DNA of 64,000 nucleotides, taken from Providencia manganoxydans. Lineage in GTDB: Bacteria > Pseudomonadota > Gammaproteobacteria > Enterobacterales > Enterobacteriaceae. The notes under the pieces were generated by a model. It saw only the letters and a program-made list of their open reading frames with translations. It did not search any database and was not told where the DNA came from. Made by a program: the position numbers and the translations under genes. Numbering within the stretch: the stretch's first letter is position 1; each line of letters starts with the position of its first letter. The stretch spans positions 2,046,001-2,110,000 of the forward strand of contig NZ_CP067099.1 in the NCBI RefSeq assembly GCF_016618195.1. Reading direction: 5' to 3'. Positions 8,801 through 18,818 of the stretch are shown here, piece after piece.

Positions 8801-9598
8801 ATGAGAATCAATGCGTTAACCATTGCAGGAACCGACCCATCTGGTGGTGCGGGGATCCAAGCCGATTTGAAAACATTTTCTGCGCTCGGTGCCTATGGTA
8901 CCAGTGTTATGACAGCATTGGTTGCGCAAAATACTCGCGGTGTGCAATCGGTACATAAACTCCCCGGTAGTTTTGTGGCTGCGCAACTTGAATCAGTGCT
9001 AAGTGACATCCGCATTGATAGTGCAAAAATAGGTATGCTATTTAATCAAGAAGTGATTTCTGTCGTCGTCGATGCCCTTAAGCAATATAGTATTCCCCAT
9101 GTAGTATTAGATACCGTTATGGTTGCTAAAAGTGGTGATCCACTATTACTTCCAGATGCGGTAGATGCAATGAGACATGAGTTACTACCACTAGTATCGT
9201 TGATCACACCTAATTTACCTGAAGCAGCGGCCTTACTTGATGAGCCTGTAGCTAAGACAGAGAATGAAATGTTAAACCAAGGTCAGCGGCTACTTAAAAT
9301 GGGGTGTAAGGCCGTATTAATGAAAGGCGGGCATCTAAGTGACGCACAGAGCCCTGATTGGCTAATTACTCCTAATGGAGAATGGCGTTTTACCTCCCCA
9401 AGAGTTAATACGCGGCACACTCATGGGACAGGATGTACCTTATCAGCAGCGCTTGCTGCATTAAGGCCTCGTTTTACTGACTGGTCAGCGACTATACCTG
9501 AAGCAAAAGCTTATTTACAGGCAGCATTAGAACAGGCGGATAGTTTAGAAGTCGGCTCAGGTATTGGCCCTGTGCACCATTTTCATGCATGGTGGTAA
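8801..9598 (+). CDS. thiD: Hydroxymethylpyrimidine (phosphate) kinase ThiD
   Basis: Phosphorylates HMP and HMP-phosphate to HMP-pyrophosphate, the pyrimidine half of thiamine. It is 265 residues, as E. coli ThiD (266). AGTDPSGGAGIQADLKTF at the N-terminus binds HMP, and HTHGTGCTLSAALAA near residue 205 is the ribokinase-type anion hole with the catalytic region. It is monocistronic here, with its own TPP riboswitch and terminator, unlike E. coli where it follows thiM. Confidence 0.95.
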   Translation: MRINALTIAGTDPSGGAGIQADLKTFSALGAYGTSVMTALVAQNTRGVQSVHKLPGSFVAAQLESVLSDIRIDSAKIGMLFNQEVISVVVDALKQYSIPHVVLDTVMVAKSGDPLLLPDAVDAMRHELLPLVSLITPNLPEAAALLDEPVAKTENEMLNQGQRLLKMGCKAVLMKGGHLSDAQSPDWLITPNGEWRFTSPRVNTRHTHGTGCTLSAALAALRPRFTDWSATIPEAKAYLQAALEQADSLEVGSGIGPVHHFHAWW

Positions 9599-9604
9599 GT
9601 CATT

Positions 9605-9633
9605 AAAAGGCCCTTTGTGTTTGAGGGCCTTTT
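9605..9633. terminator. Bidirectional terminator between thiD and fbaB
   Basis: AAAAGGCCCT and AGGGCCTTTT are perfectly complementary around a 9-base loop and provide a T-run on both strands for these convergent genes. Confidence 0.85.
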
Positions 9634-9642
9634 AAGTATTAA

Positions 9643-10692
9643 TTAAGCGATAGTAACTTCTTTGCTGAGGTAAACATCTTGTACGGCATTAATCAGTGCC
9701 ACACCTTCTTGCATCGACTTTTTAAATGCTTTACGACCTAAGATCAGACCCATACCACCTGCACGTTTATTGATAACAGCGGTACGTACCGATTCACTTA
9801 AATCATTTTGTCCTGCGGCTCCACCTGAGTTAATCAACCCAGCACGCCCCATATAGCAATTTGCTAATTGATAGCGAACGAGATCGATAGGGTTATCTGT
9901 GGTCAGTTTAGTGTAGACGCGTTCATCAGTATGACCAAACCCAATGGCTTTATAACCCCCGTTATTTTCAGCCATTTTCTGTTTTACAATATCAGCACCA
10001 ATGGTTGCTGCGATATGGTTGGCTTGACCAGTTAAGTCCGCACTTGAATGATAGTCCACACCGTCTTTTTTAAATGCAGGATTACGTAAATAGGCCCATA
10101 ACACGGTTACCATACCGAGTTCATGTGCGCGTTCAAATGCCGCAGAAATTTCTTCAATTTGGCGGCGTGATTCAATTGAACCGAAATAGATTGTCGCTCC
10201 AACGGCAACGGCACCCATTTCAAAGGCTTGTTCGACGCTGGCATACAATGTTTGATCATATTGAGCAGGGTAGCTTAGCGTTTCATTATGATTTAGCTTA
10301 ACTAAAAATGGAATTTTATGTGCATAACGGCGTGAAACGGAAGCCAGTACACCATAAGTCGAAGCAACACAGTTACAGCCTGCTTCAATCGCTAATTCAA
10401 CAATGTTTTTTGGATCGAAATAGAGAGGGTTTGCCGCAAATGATGCCGCCGCAGAATGCTCTACGCCTTGGTCTACAGGAAGGATAGAAAGATAGCCTGT
10501 ACCTGCTAAGCGCCCATGATTAAACAGAGTTTGCATTGAGCGAAGAACACTATTGGGACGATTATTGTCGATCATAACACGGTCAACAAAGTCAGAACCC
10601 GGCAAGTAAATATTTTCACGAGGAATGGTTTGGCAACGGTGGTCTAAAAGAGTGGATGCTTCGGAACCTAACAGCTTGGCAATATCAGTCAT
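9643..10692 (-). CDS. fbaB: Class I fructose-bisphosphate aldolase, DhnA type
   Basis: Cleaves fructose 1,6-bisphosphate into two triose phosphates by a Schiff-base mechanism, mainly in gluconeogenesis. The length of 349 residues matches E. coli FbaB (350) and the chains align end to end. The lysine-bearing [12 protein letters not shown] (about 231-242) holds the likely Schiff-base Lys; LPVDQGVEH and INSGGAAG are other family landmarks. I choose the ATG at 10692, with GGAGG five bases before it; the in-frame ATG at 10704 overlaps that ribosome site and is unlikely. Confidence 0.95.
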   Translation of the reverse strand: MTDIAKLLGSEASTLLDHRCQTIPRENIYLPGSDFVDRVMIDNNRPNSVLRSMQTLFNHGRLAGTGYLSILPVDQGVEHSAAASFAANPLYFDPKNIVELAIEAGCNCVASTYGVLASVSRRYAHKIPFLVKLNHNETLSYPAQYDQTLYASVEQAFEMGAVAVGATIYFGSIESRRQIEEISAAFERAHELGMVTVLWAYLRNPAFKKDGVDYHSSADLTGQANHIAATIGADIVKQKMAENNGGYKAIGFGHTDERVYTKLTTDNPIDLVRYQLANCYMGRAGLINSGGAAGQNDLSESVRTAVINKRAGGMGLILGRKAFKKSMQEGVALINAVQDVYLSKEVTIA

Positions 10693-10737
10693 GACTTCCT
10701 CCATTTAACAAAGTCTAAGGGATGTTAATCATTAAAT

Positions 10738-11643
10738 TTAAGATAACAAGCCACATTGAGGCGGTAATCGGCAGTGGATCGCTTCAGGTAGTAATTCAAA
10801 GGTGAATGTTTCACCCGAAAGGGGCTCGCCATCTAAATTAAACACCATTTTATGCGGTGAAGAAATTTTTACCCAACAACTTGTTTTTTCAATTAAATGC
10901 TGATTTTTCTCACTGGAGAACAAATTGGTGAGTAGGGCAGGGATCACATCACGAGCAGGTACAACCAATAAATTCAATTGACCATCGTTGATCAGAGCAT
11001 CAGGGGTTAATAATTGCCCGCCACCTGCTTGTTTTCCATTACCGACTGCGACGACTAAGGTTTCGCCTTCCCAGCTAAAGTGTTCTGTTTCAATTTTACA
11101 GGTATCTGTTTTGAGTGTATCAGGTCGTAGTAAGCCGTTAATGACATAGGCTGCGCCGCCGAGAGCAGATTTTAATGCTTCAGGGGTTTCTGTCGTGATA
11201 CGTGTCCCAAAGCCGCCTGTTGCCATATTCATAAAAAACGATTGATGGTTAACCCTAGCAATATCTATCGCAAATGATTTACCTTTTACTGCTAATGACA
11301 AGGCGGCGTGTATATCCATTGGGATATTGGCACTGTTTGCAAAATCATTAGCAGTGCCTAATGGAAGGACACCGATGGCGGGGCGCTGTGTTTCAGGTAG
11401 CTGCATTAATGCACTGGCTACCGCATTTATTGTGCCATCGCCACCACCGGCGATGATAGTCTCTATTCCTTGGTTGACAGCTTCATTAAGGTACATTGGC
11501 AGCTCACTGACTTCCCAAGGAATGCGTACCAAAATGTTATGGCCTTCTTCACGTAGTTGGTAAACCGCTTTTTTGAGTTCTGGATTGGCTGATTGTTTAC
11601 TATTAAGAATAATGAGGGCGCTATGTTGTTTATGAGTAGGCAT
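10738..11643 (-). CDS. yegS: Lipid kinase YegS (diacylglycerol-kinase catalytic domain)
   Basis: Phosphorylates a lipid, phosphatidylglycerol in vitro for the E. coli protein, with ATP. It is 301 residues (E. coli 299). The nucleotide-binding GGGDGTINAVA lies near residue 66 and LPLGTANDFA near 93, and the C-terminal domain carries the LDGEPL loop. The start has AAGGAAT upstream. A short copy of the dispersed palindromic repeat sits in its leader. The physiological role is unsettled. Confidence 0.92.
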   Translation of the reverse strand: MPTHKQHSALIILNSKQSANPELKKAVYQLREEGHNILVRIPWEVSELPMYLNEAVNQGIETIIAGGGDGTINAVASALMQLPETQRPAIGVLPLGTANDFANSANIPMDIHAALSLAVKGKSFAIDIARVNHQSFFMNMATGGFGTRITTETPEALKSALGGAAYVINGLLRPDTLKTDTCKIETEHFSWEGETLVVAVGNGKQAGGGQLLTPDALINDGQLNLLVVPARDVIPALLTNLFSSEKNQHLIEKTSCWVKISSPHKMVFNLDGEPLSGETFTFELLPEAIHCRLPPQCGLLS

Positions 11644-11670
11644 GATATTCCTTGAAAGAAGAAAATACGG

Positions 11671-11740
11671 TTGTACTCGTTATACTTCAAATTACAGCGT
11701 TTTTCCTCTAGCTGTACTTCGAGTTCATTTAGAATATAAA
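11671..11740 (+). repeat. Dispersed palindromic repeat, short degenerate copy
   Basis: Arms TGTACTCGTTATACTTCAA and TCGAGTTCATTTAGAATATA mark this as a worn copy of the family described at 59249. It lies in the yegS leader. Confidence 0.65.
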
Positions 11741-11811
11741 AGTATAGTCTCAATCAAGAATTAATAAATAGTCACATTGAGCGATTATGTTGATGATATA
11801 TTTTGTGGAGT

Positions 11812-11903
11812 GCAAAAAAGAAATGGCTAGCTCAAGGGAGATTGAGCCAGCCAAGGAGGTGGTTCCTAGTCTTACTTTATGACTTTCTAGTTCTTCATTT
11901 TCG
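11812..11903 (-). ncRNA. cyaR: Small regulatory RNA CyaR (RyeE)
   Basis: Hfq-dependent small RNA that represses targets such as ompX by pairing near their ribosome sites. The minus strand reads AGGAACCACCTCCTTGGC followed by a hairpin (11825-11852, GGCTGGCTCAA/TTGAGCTAGCC, with CTCCC in the loop) and ATTTCTTTTTT. This is the conserved 3' half of E. coli CyaR including its anti-Shine-Dalgarno seed ACCACCTCC. Its position just downstream of trhP (yegQ) on the same strand is the E. coli arrangement. The start is placed by a TATAGT -10 box (11910-11915) and a CRP site centred 41.5 bases upstream; length is about 90 nt against 87 in E. coli. The 5' third is divergent. Confidence 0.9.
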
Positions 11904-11936
11904 AGAGTGACTATACGATATTGAATAGCTAATTGT

Positions 11937-11952
11937 TGTGATCTATTGCATA
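11937..11952 (-). promoter_or_regulatory. CRP site of the cyaR promoter
   Basis: TGTGATCTATTGCATA (plus strand) has a perfect TGTGATCTA half and a weaker second half. Its centre, 11944.5, is 41.5 bases upstream of the inferred cyaR start at 11903, the class II activator spacing. Confidence 0.75.
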
Positions 11953-12054
11953 AAAATGGATATTAAATACATTTTAACGGCTCAATGCGATTTTTGAGAA
12001 TGATTATCAATTGTTATAGTGGTTTTTGTTGCGGATAATTTCATTGTGAAAGAT

Positions 12055-12099
12055 AAAAAATGCTAGAAATTCAATTAATTAAATTAATGATTTCTAGCA
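12055..12099 (-). terminator. Terminator of trhP
   Basis: TGCTAGAAAT and ATTTCTAGCA form a 10-bp stem with a long AT loop; on the minus strand it is followed by six T. Confidence 0.8.
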
Positions 12100-12128
12100 T
12101 TAACGGTGACTAGCGCACTAATCGCTAA

Positions 12129-13508
12129 TTAAGCATGAGTTGTCGTTTCTGATTGGTGTGGAGAGCGGGTAGTTGTACCCGGTAAATTACGAATCAACAA
12201 ACCAAAATTCACATCAACATCATCAGGCACAGGTAAATAAACGATATGGCCATTACCCGGCGCAACGTCAATAGCTTCGCCTTTACGGTTTTGTAATGCA
12301 TCAAGGGTAAAGACAATATTTCCCGCAGGAGTCATCAATTCTAAGCTATCACCTAGGCTAAATTTATTTTTAACATCCACTTCTGCAAGGCCATTAATAC
12401 GCTTACCGGTAAATTCACCGACGAACTGCTGGGTTTCAGAGACAGAATAGCCATATTCATAGGTTTGGTAAGCATCGTGAGTATGACGACGTAAAAAACC
12501 TTCAGTGTAACCACGATGTGCTAAGCCCTCTAAGGTTGACAGTAATGTCGGATCAAACGGCTTACCTGCGACGGCGTCATCAATTGCACGGCGGTATACT
12601 TGTGCAGTGCGTGCGCAGTAATAAAAGGATTTAGTACGACCTTCAATTTTTAATGAATGAACTCCCATTTGAGTCAGATTTTCTACATGTTCAATCGCAC
12701 GTAAATCTTTAGAGTTCATAATATAAGTACCATGTTCGTCTTCGAAGGCGGTCATATATTCGCCCGGACGCTTGGCTTCTTCAATCATAAAGACTTTATC
12801 AGTCGGTGCGCCTTCACCTAGGGTTGGTGCAACATTTTTGACAGGGATCGGTTCATGTACATGAACGATATTGCCCACATCATCTTGTTTACCTTCTTCG
12901 ACTTTGTATTCCCAACGACAAGCATTGGTACAAGTGCCTTGGTTAGGGTCACGTTTATTGATGTAACCAGACAGTAAGCAGCGGCCTGAGTAAGCCATGC
13001 AAAGCGCACCGTGGACAAACACTTCGAGTTCGATATCTGGAACTTGTTTACGGATTTCAGCGATCTCTTCGAGAGAAAGCTCACGAGATAAAATAACCCG
13101 AGTAAGTCCCATCTGTTTCCAGAATTTTACCGATGCCCAGTTAACTGCGTTTGCTTGTACCGATAAGTGAATATCCATTTTAGGAAATGCTTCGCGTACC
13201 ATCATGATCAGCCCCGGATCGGACATAATCAGTGCGTCAGGTCCCATTTCAATAACAGGGGTTAAATCACGAATAAAGGTTTTCAGCTTTGCATTGTGTG
13301 GCGCAATATTAACGACAACATAGAATTTTTTGCCAAGATCATGGGCTTCTTGGATCCCTTTGGCTAGGTTTTCATGGTTGAATTCGTTATTACGTACACG
13401 GAGGCTATAACGCGGTTGCCCTGCATAAACGGCATCTGCGCCATATGCGAATGCATAACGCATGTTCTTTAAAGAACCGGCTGGTGATAATAATTCTGGA
13501 GTAAACAT
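12129..13508 (-). CDS. trhP: tRNA uridine-34 hydroxylation protein TrhP (peptidase U32 family)
   Basis: Needed to make 5-hydroxyuridine at the wobble base of several tRNAs, using prephenate as a precursor in E. coli. It is 459 residues (E. coli YegQ 453). It opens PELLSPAGSLKNMRYAFAYGADAVY, the U32 signature; EVFVHGALCMAYSGRC near residue 165 and the following TCTNACRW supply the conserved cysteines likely to bind an iron-sulfur cluster. Not a protease despite the family name. The cyaR gene follows it. Confidence 0.92.
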   Translation of the reverse strand: MFTPELLSPAGSLKNMRYAFAYGADAVYAGQPRYSLRVRNNEFNHENLAKGIQEAHDLGKKFYVVVNIAPHNAKLKTFIRDLTPVIEMGPDALIMSDPGLIMMVREAFPKMDIHLSVQANAVNWASVKFWKQMGLTRVILSRELSLEEIAEIRKQVPDIELEVFVHGALCMAYSGRCLLSGYINKRDPNQGTCTNACRWEYKVEEGKQDDVGNIVHVHEPIPVKNVAPTLGEGAPTDKVFMIEEAKRPGEYMTAFEDEHGTYIMNSKDLRAIEHVENLTQMGVHSLKIEGRTKSFYYCARTAQVYRRAIDDAVAGKPFDPTLLSTLEGLAHRGYTEGFLRRHTHDAYQTYEYGYSVSETQQFVGEFTGKRINGLAEVDVKNKFSLGDSLELMTPAGNIVFTLDALQNRKGEAIDVAPGNGHIVYLPVPDDVDVNFGLLIRNLPGTTTRSPHQSETTTHA

Positions 13509-13641
13509 ATTTGTTCTCAGTCTGATGTCAAGTCAGTACTTCCTTCTTATGAGGAAGCCTTTTTAAGGGAGGCGATTTTAGCGCTGTTTGCAAGAAAATT
13601 AAAGTATTCCCTACAAAATGTACTGACATTGAGTCATCAGT

Positions 13642-14337
13642 TTAGACTTCATCCCATCGATAACCTAAACCATAAATAGAACGAATAAAGGTTTTTTCAT
13701 TATCAAGTGATTCCAGTTTTCGGCGTAGGTTTTTGACATGACTATCAATGGTTCTATCCGTGACAATTCGGTGATCATCGTACAAAATATCGAGCAGTTG
13801 ATCGCGTGAGAACACGGTTCCCGAATTATCTGATAAAAACTTAACCAGTCGAAACTCAGCGGGTGTTAACTCAAGTAGTTGATCACCATAACGGACTTGG
13901 AATGCGCTTTCATCAATAATTAACTGGGTTTTCTGTTTATCGGGTGTCGTTGTATGTTGGCAGCGACGTAAAATGGTTTTTACCCGAGCCACCACTTCTC
14001 TAGGACTAAAAGGTTTACAGATATAATCATCAGCGCCGATTTCTAAACCAAGTAAGCGGTCGATCTCTTCGGTTTTGGCGGTGACCATAATAATCGGGAT
14101 TTCACAAAATTTACGTAACTCGCGACAGATGGTTAACCCATCCATGCCAGGTAACATGAGGTCGAGTAGAATGATATCTGGCTGGTGCTGTTTAACATAA
14201 TCAATTACTTCATTACCCCGTTGTAATAGTGAAGGTTGGTATCCAGCAGCTTGAAGGTAGTCATAAAGTAGTTGACCGAGTTTCGGTTCGTCTTCAACAA
14301 CCAGTACATTCGCACTTGAAGGCTCTAACACTGTCAC
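13642..14337 (-). CDS. baeR: Response regulator BaeR (OmpR family)
   Basis: DNA-binding partner of BaeS in the envelope-stress response; turns on efflux and periplasmic chaperone genes. It is 231 residues. The receiver domain (about 10-125) has the acidic pair in VVEDEPK, phospho-acceptor Asp in [12 protein letters not shown] and Lys in ICKPFSP; the C-terminal winged helix ends [15 protein letters not shown]. The start is GTG, overlapping the baeS stop by four bases (GTGA), so it is translationally coupled. Last gene of the mdtABC-baeSR unit. Confidence 0.95.
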   Translation of the reverse strand: MTVLEPSSANVLVVEDEPKLGQLLYDYLQAAGYQPSLLQRGNEVIDYVKQHQPDIILLDLMLPGMDGLTICRELRKFCEIPIIMVTAKTEEIDRLLGLEIGADDYICKPFSPREVVARVKTILRRCQHTTTPDKQKTQLIIDESAFQVRYGDQLLELTPAEFRLVKFLSDNSGTVFSRDQLLDILYDDHRIVTDRTIDSHVKNLRRKLESLDNEKTFIRSIYGLGYRWDEV

Positions 14338-15731
14338 TGTTCATTTTCCTTTTGTTTCAACGGTAAATGGATAGCAATACGTACTCCACCTAATGGGGAA
14401 GCGCTGGCTTGTATGCTACCTTTGTGTGCTTCAATAATATTATAGCAAATTGCTAAACCGAGGCCAGAACCGCCACTAGCGCGACTGCGCGATCCCTCTG
14501 CGCGATAAAATCGCTCAAAAAGATGGCTACATTGTTCGCTAGTTAGGCCGGGAGCACTGTCTTCCCAATATAGTGAAAATTGATTATGTTCAATAACGGC
14601 TCGAATGATGATTTTTCCGTTCGCGTCGGTATAGCGTAGGCTATTTTCCATTAAATTATAAAGTAATTGCAAAATGCGATCAGGGTCGATATTGATAATT
14701 TGTTGATTTGGCAAATGTGTTTCCACTGTGATCTGCTTCTCTTCCAAACGCCAACGTACTTGACCGATGACCATATCAATCAAGGGAATAATATCCGCTG
14801 ATTGAAGGCGATAGACGAGTGATCCTCTATCGGATAAAGATAATTGATGTAAGTCGTTAACTAACTTAATTAACGTATGGGTTTCCGCGAGTAAAGAGCT
14901 GATAGTCTCAGGCGTTGCTTGGCGTACGCCATCTTGTACGGCCTCAAGTTCACCTTGCAATACCGAGAGTGGGGTACGTAATTCATGCGAAATATCTGCC
15001 ATGTAATCACGACGCATATGTTCATTTTTTTCGAGTGTTGATGCGAGATGGTTAAAATCTTTGGCGAGTTGACCGAGCTCATCGCGACCGACCTCAGTAA
15101 CGCGGGTGGAGAAATCGCCATTCGCTAATTGGTTGGTCCCATCCAACAATCTTTTTATGGGTTTTAAAAAACCACGAGCTAATAAAATTGTGGCGATTAA
15201 CGCGACAATTAATGATAAACCAGCAATTAACCAACTGGTCATCATCTGTTGTTCATCGAAACGGCGGTCTATCTCATTGCTGATCCCATCGCCATAACTG
15301 GCAATCACCCATCCCACTGTTTTGCCATCTGAAGTGACAACGGGCTGGCGGAGAATGTCATTAGGTAACGGAACATTACGACCTAATATCAGCCGGTTTT
15401 CGTTGTCATATACCCAAAAATAGGAGCGCCAACCTTTAGGTTTGGATGGCGGCAGTGAGCGCTGGTGGTGTTCAATACTGCGTAATATATTAAAAAACAC
15501 TCGCTCATTACGGATCAAGAAACGCCAGCTACCTGTCTCATCATATTGTTCAGCAAGGGCATCAGCGATCAATTCGGCACGTTGTTGATCATTCTCTTTA
15601 ATATAGTCAATAAACCCATGTTGAAAGCTTAAGCGAACACCTTGGTGCATAATGACCACTAGCAGTAGACAAGTGGCAAAAATAGCCAGAAATAATCGGG
15701 TGCTGACGCTGCTAAATCTAAATTTCATCAT
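14334..15731 (-). CDS. baeS: Sensor histidine kinase BaeS
   Basis: Inner-membrane sensor of envelope stress (indole, bile, metals in E. coli) that phosphorylates BaeR. It is 465 residues: TM1 at about 10-32, a periplasmic loop to about 160, TM2 at about 165-187, then HAMP, the H-box [13 protein letters not shown] (about 245), the N-box LMENSLRY and the G-box GGSGLGLAI. It starts directly after the mdtC stop (TAAATG); a second ATG one codon later is also possible. Confidence 0.95.
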   Translation of the reverse strand: MMKFRFSSVSTRLFLAIFATCLLLVVIMHQGVRLSFQHGFIDYIKENDQQRAELIADALAEQYDETGSWRFLIRNERVFFNILRSIEHHQRSLPPSKPKGWRSYFWVYDNENRLILGRNVPLPNDILRQPVVTSDGKTVGWVIASYGDGISNEIDRRFDEQQMMTSWLIAGLSLIVALIATILLARGFLKPIKRLLDGTNQLANGDFSTRVTEVGRDELGQLAKDFNHLASTLEKNEHMRRDYMADISHELRTPLSVLQGELEAVQDGVRQATPETISSLLAETHTLIKLVNDLHQLSLSDRGSLVYRLQSADIIPLIDMVIGQVRWRLEEKQITVETHLPNQQIINIDPDRILQLLYNLMENSLRYTDANGKIIIRAVIEHNQFSLYWEDSAPGLTSEQCSHLFERFYRAEGSRSRASGGSGLGLAICYNIIEAHKGSIQASASPLGGVRIAIHLPLKQKENEQ

Positions 15732-18700
15732 TTACGCCTTGGCGTGCTTAGGATCACGCTGTTGTTTCGAAAAACGCTGTCTGAGTTGATCAAAACACAA
15801 ATAAACTACAGGTGTAGTAAATAACGTTAATAATTGGCTCATCACTAACCCACCAACAATAGTGATACCAAGAGGTTGACGTAACTCAGCACCATCTCCA
15901 CTGCCTAAAGCAAGAGGAAGAGCACCAAAAATCGCAGCCAATGTTGTCATTAAAATCGGCCTAAAACGTAACATACTGGCGCGGAAGATAGCTTCTCGTG
16001 CGGTTAAACCTTGGTTACGCTGTGCATGGATAGCGAAATCTACCATGATGATGGCGTTTTTCTTGACGATACCAATTAACAGCATGATCCCAATAAGCGC
16101 AATCAAACTGAACGGTGTATTAAACAATTCTAAGGCGAGTAATGCACCGACGCCAGCAGAAGGTAAAGTGGATAAAATGGTCAGTGGATGAATATAGCTT
16201 TCATAAAGGATACCCAGTACCAAATACACGGTGATGATTGCAGCAAAAATTAGGAATAGCTGTGATTTTAATGTGTCTTGGAACACTTGGGCGGTACCTG
16301 CAAATGAACCGCGAATATTGGAGGGGACACCTAGCGCAGTCATGGTTTTCTCGATAGCGGACATCGCTTGATCAAGGGTGTAACCTTCTGCTAAGTTGAA
16401 AGCAATGGTTGATGAAGCGGATAAACCTTGATGGTTAACACTTAATGGCGCATTGGCAGGCTGCCAACGGGCAAAGTAAGATAGTGGAATAGCCTCACCA
16501 GTCTTGTTGATAACAAACATTTTATCCAAGGCGCTGACATCTTGTGTATATTCAGGCGCAACTTCCATCACGACTTTATATTGGTTCATCGCCTCATAGA
16601 TAGTTGAAATTTGGCGCTGGCCAAACGCATTATTGAGCAAATCATTCGCCTCACGTACGTCTATGCCCAGCTGTGCCATCAAATCTCTGTCATAGGTGAT
16701 CGCCATCTCAGCGCCTTTATCTTCTTTATCTGAGTTCACATCAGTCACTTGTGGCAGATCGGCAATGGCTTTACGTATAGCAGGCTCCCATTCACGTAGC
16801 GTATTTAGTTCATCAGCAAGCAGAGAGTACTGGTAGCTGGCATTGGATTGTCGACCTCCTACTCGAATATCTTGTACTGGCATCATAAATAGGTTAGCGC
16901 CGGGTTCTTTGGCTAATTTAATACGCAATCGGTTAATGACTGCATTCGCACTTTCTTTGCGTTCATCCAAAGGCTTTAATGAAATAAACATTGAACCACT
17001 ATTGACGCGGCTACCACCTGTAAAACCTGTCACGCTATCAACCGCAGGATCTGCATTTACCTCTTGCATAAAACGGGTCATCTTTTCTTTCATTGCTTGA
17101 AATGAAATGCTTTGATCCGCACGAACAAAACCCAGTAAACGGCCTGTATCTTGTTCAGGGAAGAACGTTTTTGGGATCGCGATATATAGATAGATATTTA
17201 AACCAATAGTCGCGAATAAGATCGCTAACACACTTCGTTTATGCGATAACACCCAATTTAATATGAGACCATAGCTTTGTTGTGCGCGTAATAAGCAACG
17301 CGCTGTAATACCTTGTTTATCGGTCTTTTTGATATCACGCTTTTTTAGCAGATAGGCACACATCATTGGTGTGAGTGTTAACGAAATAATTAGCGAGATA
17401 CTAATTGCTGTGGCTAGGGTGATGGCAAACTCGCGGAACAAGCGGCCAACTAACCCCTCCATTAATAGTAATGGGATAAATACAGCCACTAAAGAAACAC
17501 TCATGGAAACGACGGTAAAGCCAACTTCACTGACGCCTCTGACTGCGGCAATAAATGGCCGACTACCATTTTCGATATGCCGTGAAATGTTCTCTAGGAC
17601 TACGATGGCATCATCAACCACAAATCCAGTGGCAACGGTCAGAGCCATGAGTGATAAGTTATTGAGGCTGAAGCCACACAGGTACATAGCCGTAAATGTG
17701 CCAATCAATGAGACAGGAACGGCAATGGCGGGTATTAATGTTGCTCGACCTGAACGCAAAAACAGTAAAACGACTAAGATCACCAACGCGATAGCAATGA
17801 TTAATGCGCGTTCAACTTCGACTAACGATGCACGAATGGTTGGAGTTCTATCTTGAGCAACTTTTAAATCAATTGCCGCGGGGATCATATCTTGAAATTC
17901 AGGTAACTCAGCACGAATACGATTGACGGTTTCAATAATATTTGCACCAGCCTCTCGGCGGATCACTATCAAAATAGCGGGTTCACCGCCAGACATACCT
18001 GCGGTACGGACATCTTGTACCGAGTCTTTAACATTGGCAACATCGCTTAATTTAACAGCATTGCCGTTTTGATAGTGAACAATAATAGGACGGTAATCGG
18101 CCGCTTTTTTCAGTTCATCATTGGTTTGCACCTGCCAACGTCTATCATCATCATTGATGTATCCTTGAGGCTGACGCACGTTAGCACTATTAATGGCAGA
18201 ACGAACTTTATCAAGGGAAACGCCTTGATTAAATAGGGCGGTAGGGTTGAGTTCGACCCGCACGGCAGGTAATGAACCACCACCAACAGACACTTCACTG
18301 ACGCCTTCGATTTGTGCAATACGCTGTGATAAACGTGTTGAGGCAATATCATAAATTTCACCGGTACTCATGGTTTTTGAGGTTAAGGTTAAAATCATGA
18401 TGGGGGCATCGGAAGGGTTTGATTTGTAGTAACGAGGCTTACTTTGCATACCGCTAGGTAGCAAACTTTGGGCTGCGTTGATAGCAGCCTGTACTTCACG
18501 GGCTGCATTATTAATATCTTTATCAAGGTTGAATTCAAGGGTGATTGTGGTGCGCCCTAGAGAGCTACTGGAGGTCATTTCACTGATCCCTGCGATGCTA
18601 CCTAATGAGCGCTCAAGAGGAGTTGCAACTGAAGAAGCCATCGTTTCAGGTGATGCGCCGGATAGTGACGCTGTCACGTTTATCACAGGGTAATCAACCT

Positions 18701-18818
18701 GTGGCAATGGTGCCACAGGTAAGAACATAAAACTGAGTGCACCACATAGCGAGATAGCAACACTAATTAAGGTTGTGGCAACGGGACGACTGATAAATAA
18801 GGCGAAAAAGCGCTTCAT
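15732..18818 (-). CDS. mdtC: RND multidrug efflux pump subunit MdtC
   Basis: One of two different RND proteins that form the MdtB2C proton-driven exporter in the inner membrane, which works with MdtA and TolC to expel bile salts, novobiocin and similar compounds. It is 1028 residues (E. coli 1025), with twelve helices and two large periplasmic loops. The proton-relay acidic pair is in [17 protein letters not shown] near residue 400. It overlaps mdtB by one base (TAATG), so the two are coupled. Confidence 0.96.
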   Translation of the reverse strand: MKRFFALFISRPVATTLISVAISLCGALSFMFLPVAPLPQVDYPVINVTASLSGASPETMASSVATPLERSLGSIAGISEMTSSSSLGRTTITLEFNLDKDINNAAREVQAAINAAQSLLPSGMQSKPRYYKSNPSDAPIMILTLTSKTMSTGEIYDIASTRLSQRIAQIEGVSEVSVGGGSLPAVRVELNPTALFNQGVSLDKVRSAINSANVRQPQGYINDDDRRWQVQTNDELKKAADYRPIIVHYQNGNAVKLSDVANVKDSVQDVRTAGMSGGEPAILIVIRREAGANIIETVNRIRAELPEFQDMIPAAIDLKVAQDRTPTIRASLVEVERALIIAIALVILVVLLFLRSGRATLIPAIAVPVSLIGTFTAMYLCGFSLNNLSLMALTVATGFVVDDAIVVLENISRHIENGSRPFIAAVRGVSEVGFTVVSMSVSLVAVFIPLLLMEGLVGRLFREFAITLATAISISLIISLTLTPMMCAYLLKKRDIKKTDKQGITARCLLRAQQSYGLILNWVLSHKRSVLAILFATIGLNIYLYIAIPKTFFPEQDTGRLLGFVRADQSISFQAMKEKMTRFMQEVNADPAVDSVTGFTGGSRVNSGSMFISLKPLDERKESANAVINRLRIKLAKEPGANLFMMPVQDIRVGGRQSNASYQYSLLADELNTLREWEPAIRKAIADLPQVTDVNSDKEDKGAEMAITYDRDLMAQLGIDVREANDLLNNAFGQRQISTIYEAMNQYKVVMEVAPEYTQDVSALDKMFVINKTGEAIPLSYFARWQPANAPLSVNHQGLSASSTIAFNLAEGYTLDQAMSAIEKTMTALGVPSNIRGSFAGTAQVFQDTLKSQLFLIFAAIITVYLVLGILYESYIHPLTILSTLPSAGVGALLALELFNTPFSLIALIGIMLLIGIVKKNAIIMVDFAIHAQRNQGLTAREAIFRASMLRFRPILMTTLAAIFGALPLALGSGDGAELRQPLGITIVGGLVMSQLLTLFTTPVVYLCFDQLRQRFSKQQRDPKHAKA

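Noticed and set aside
17371..17856. 161-codon plus-strand frame inside mdtC
   Set aside because: Antisense to a strongly conserved RND gene, with low-complexity Thr/Asn-rich translation and no ribosome site.
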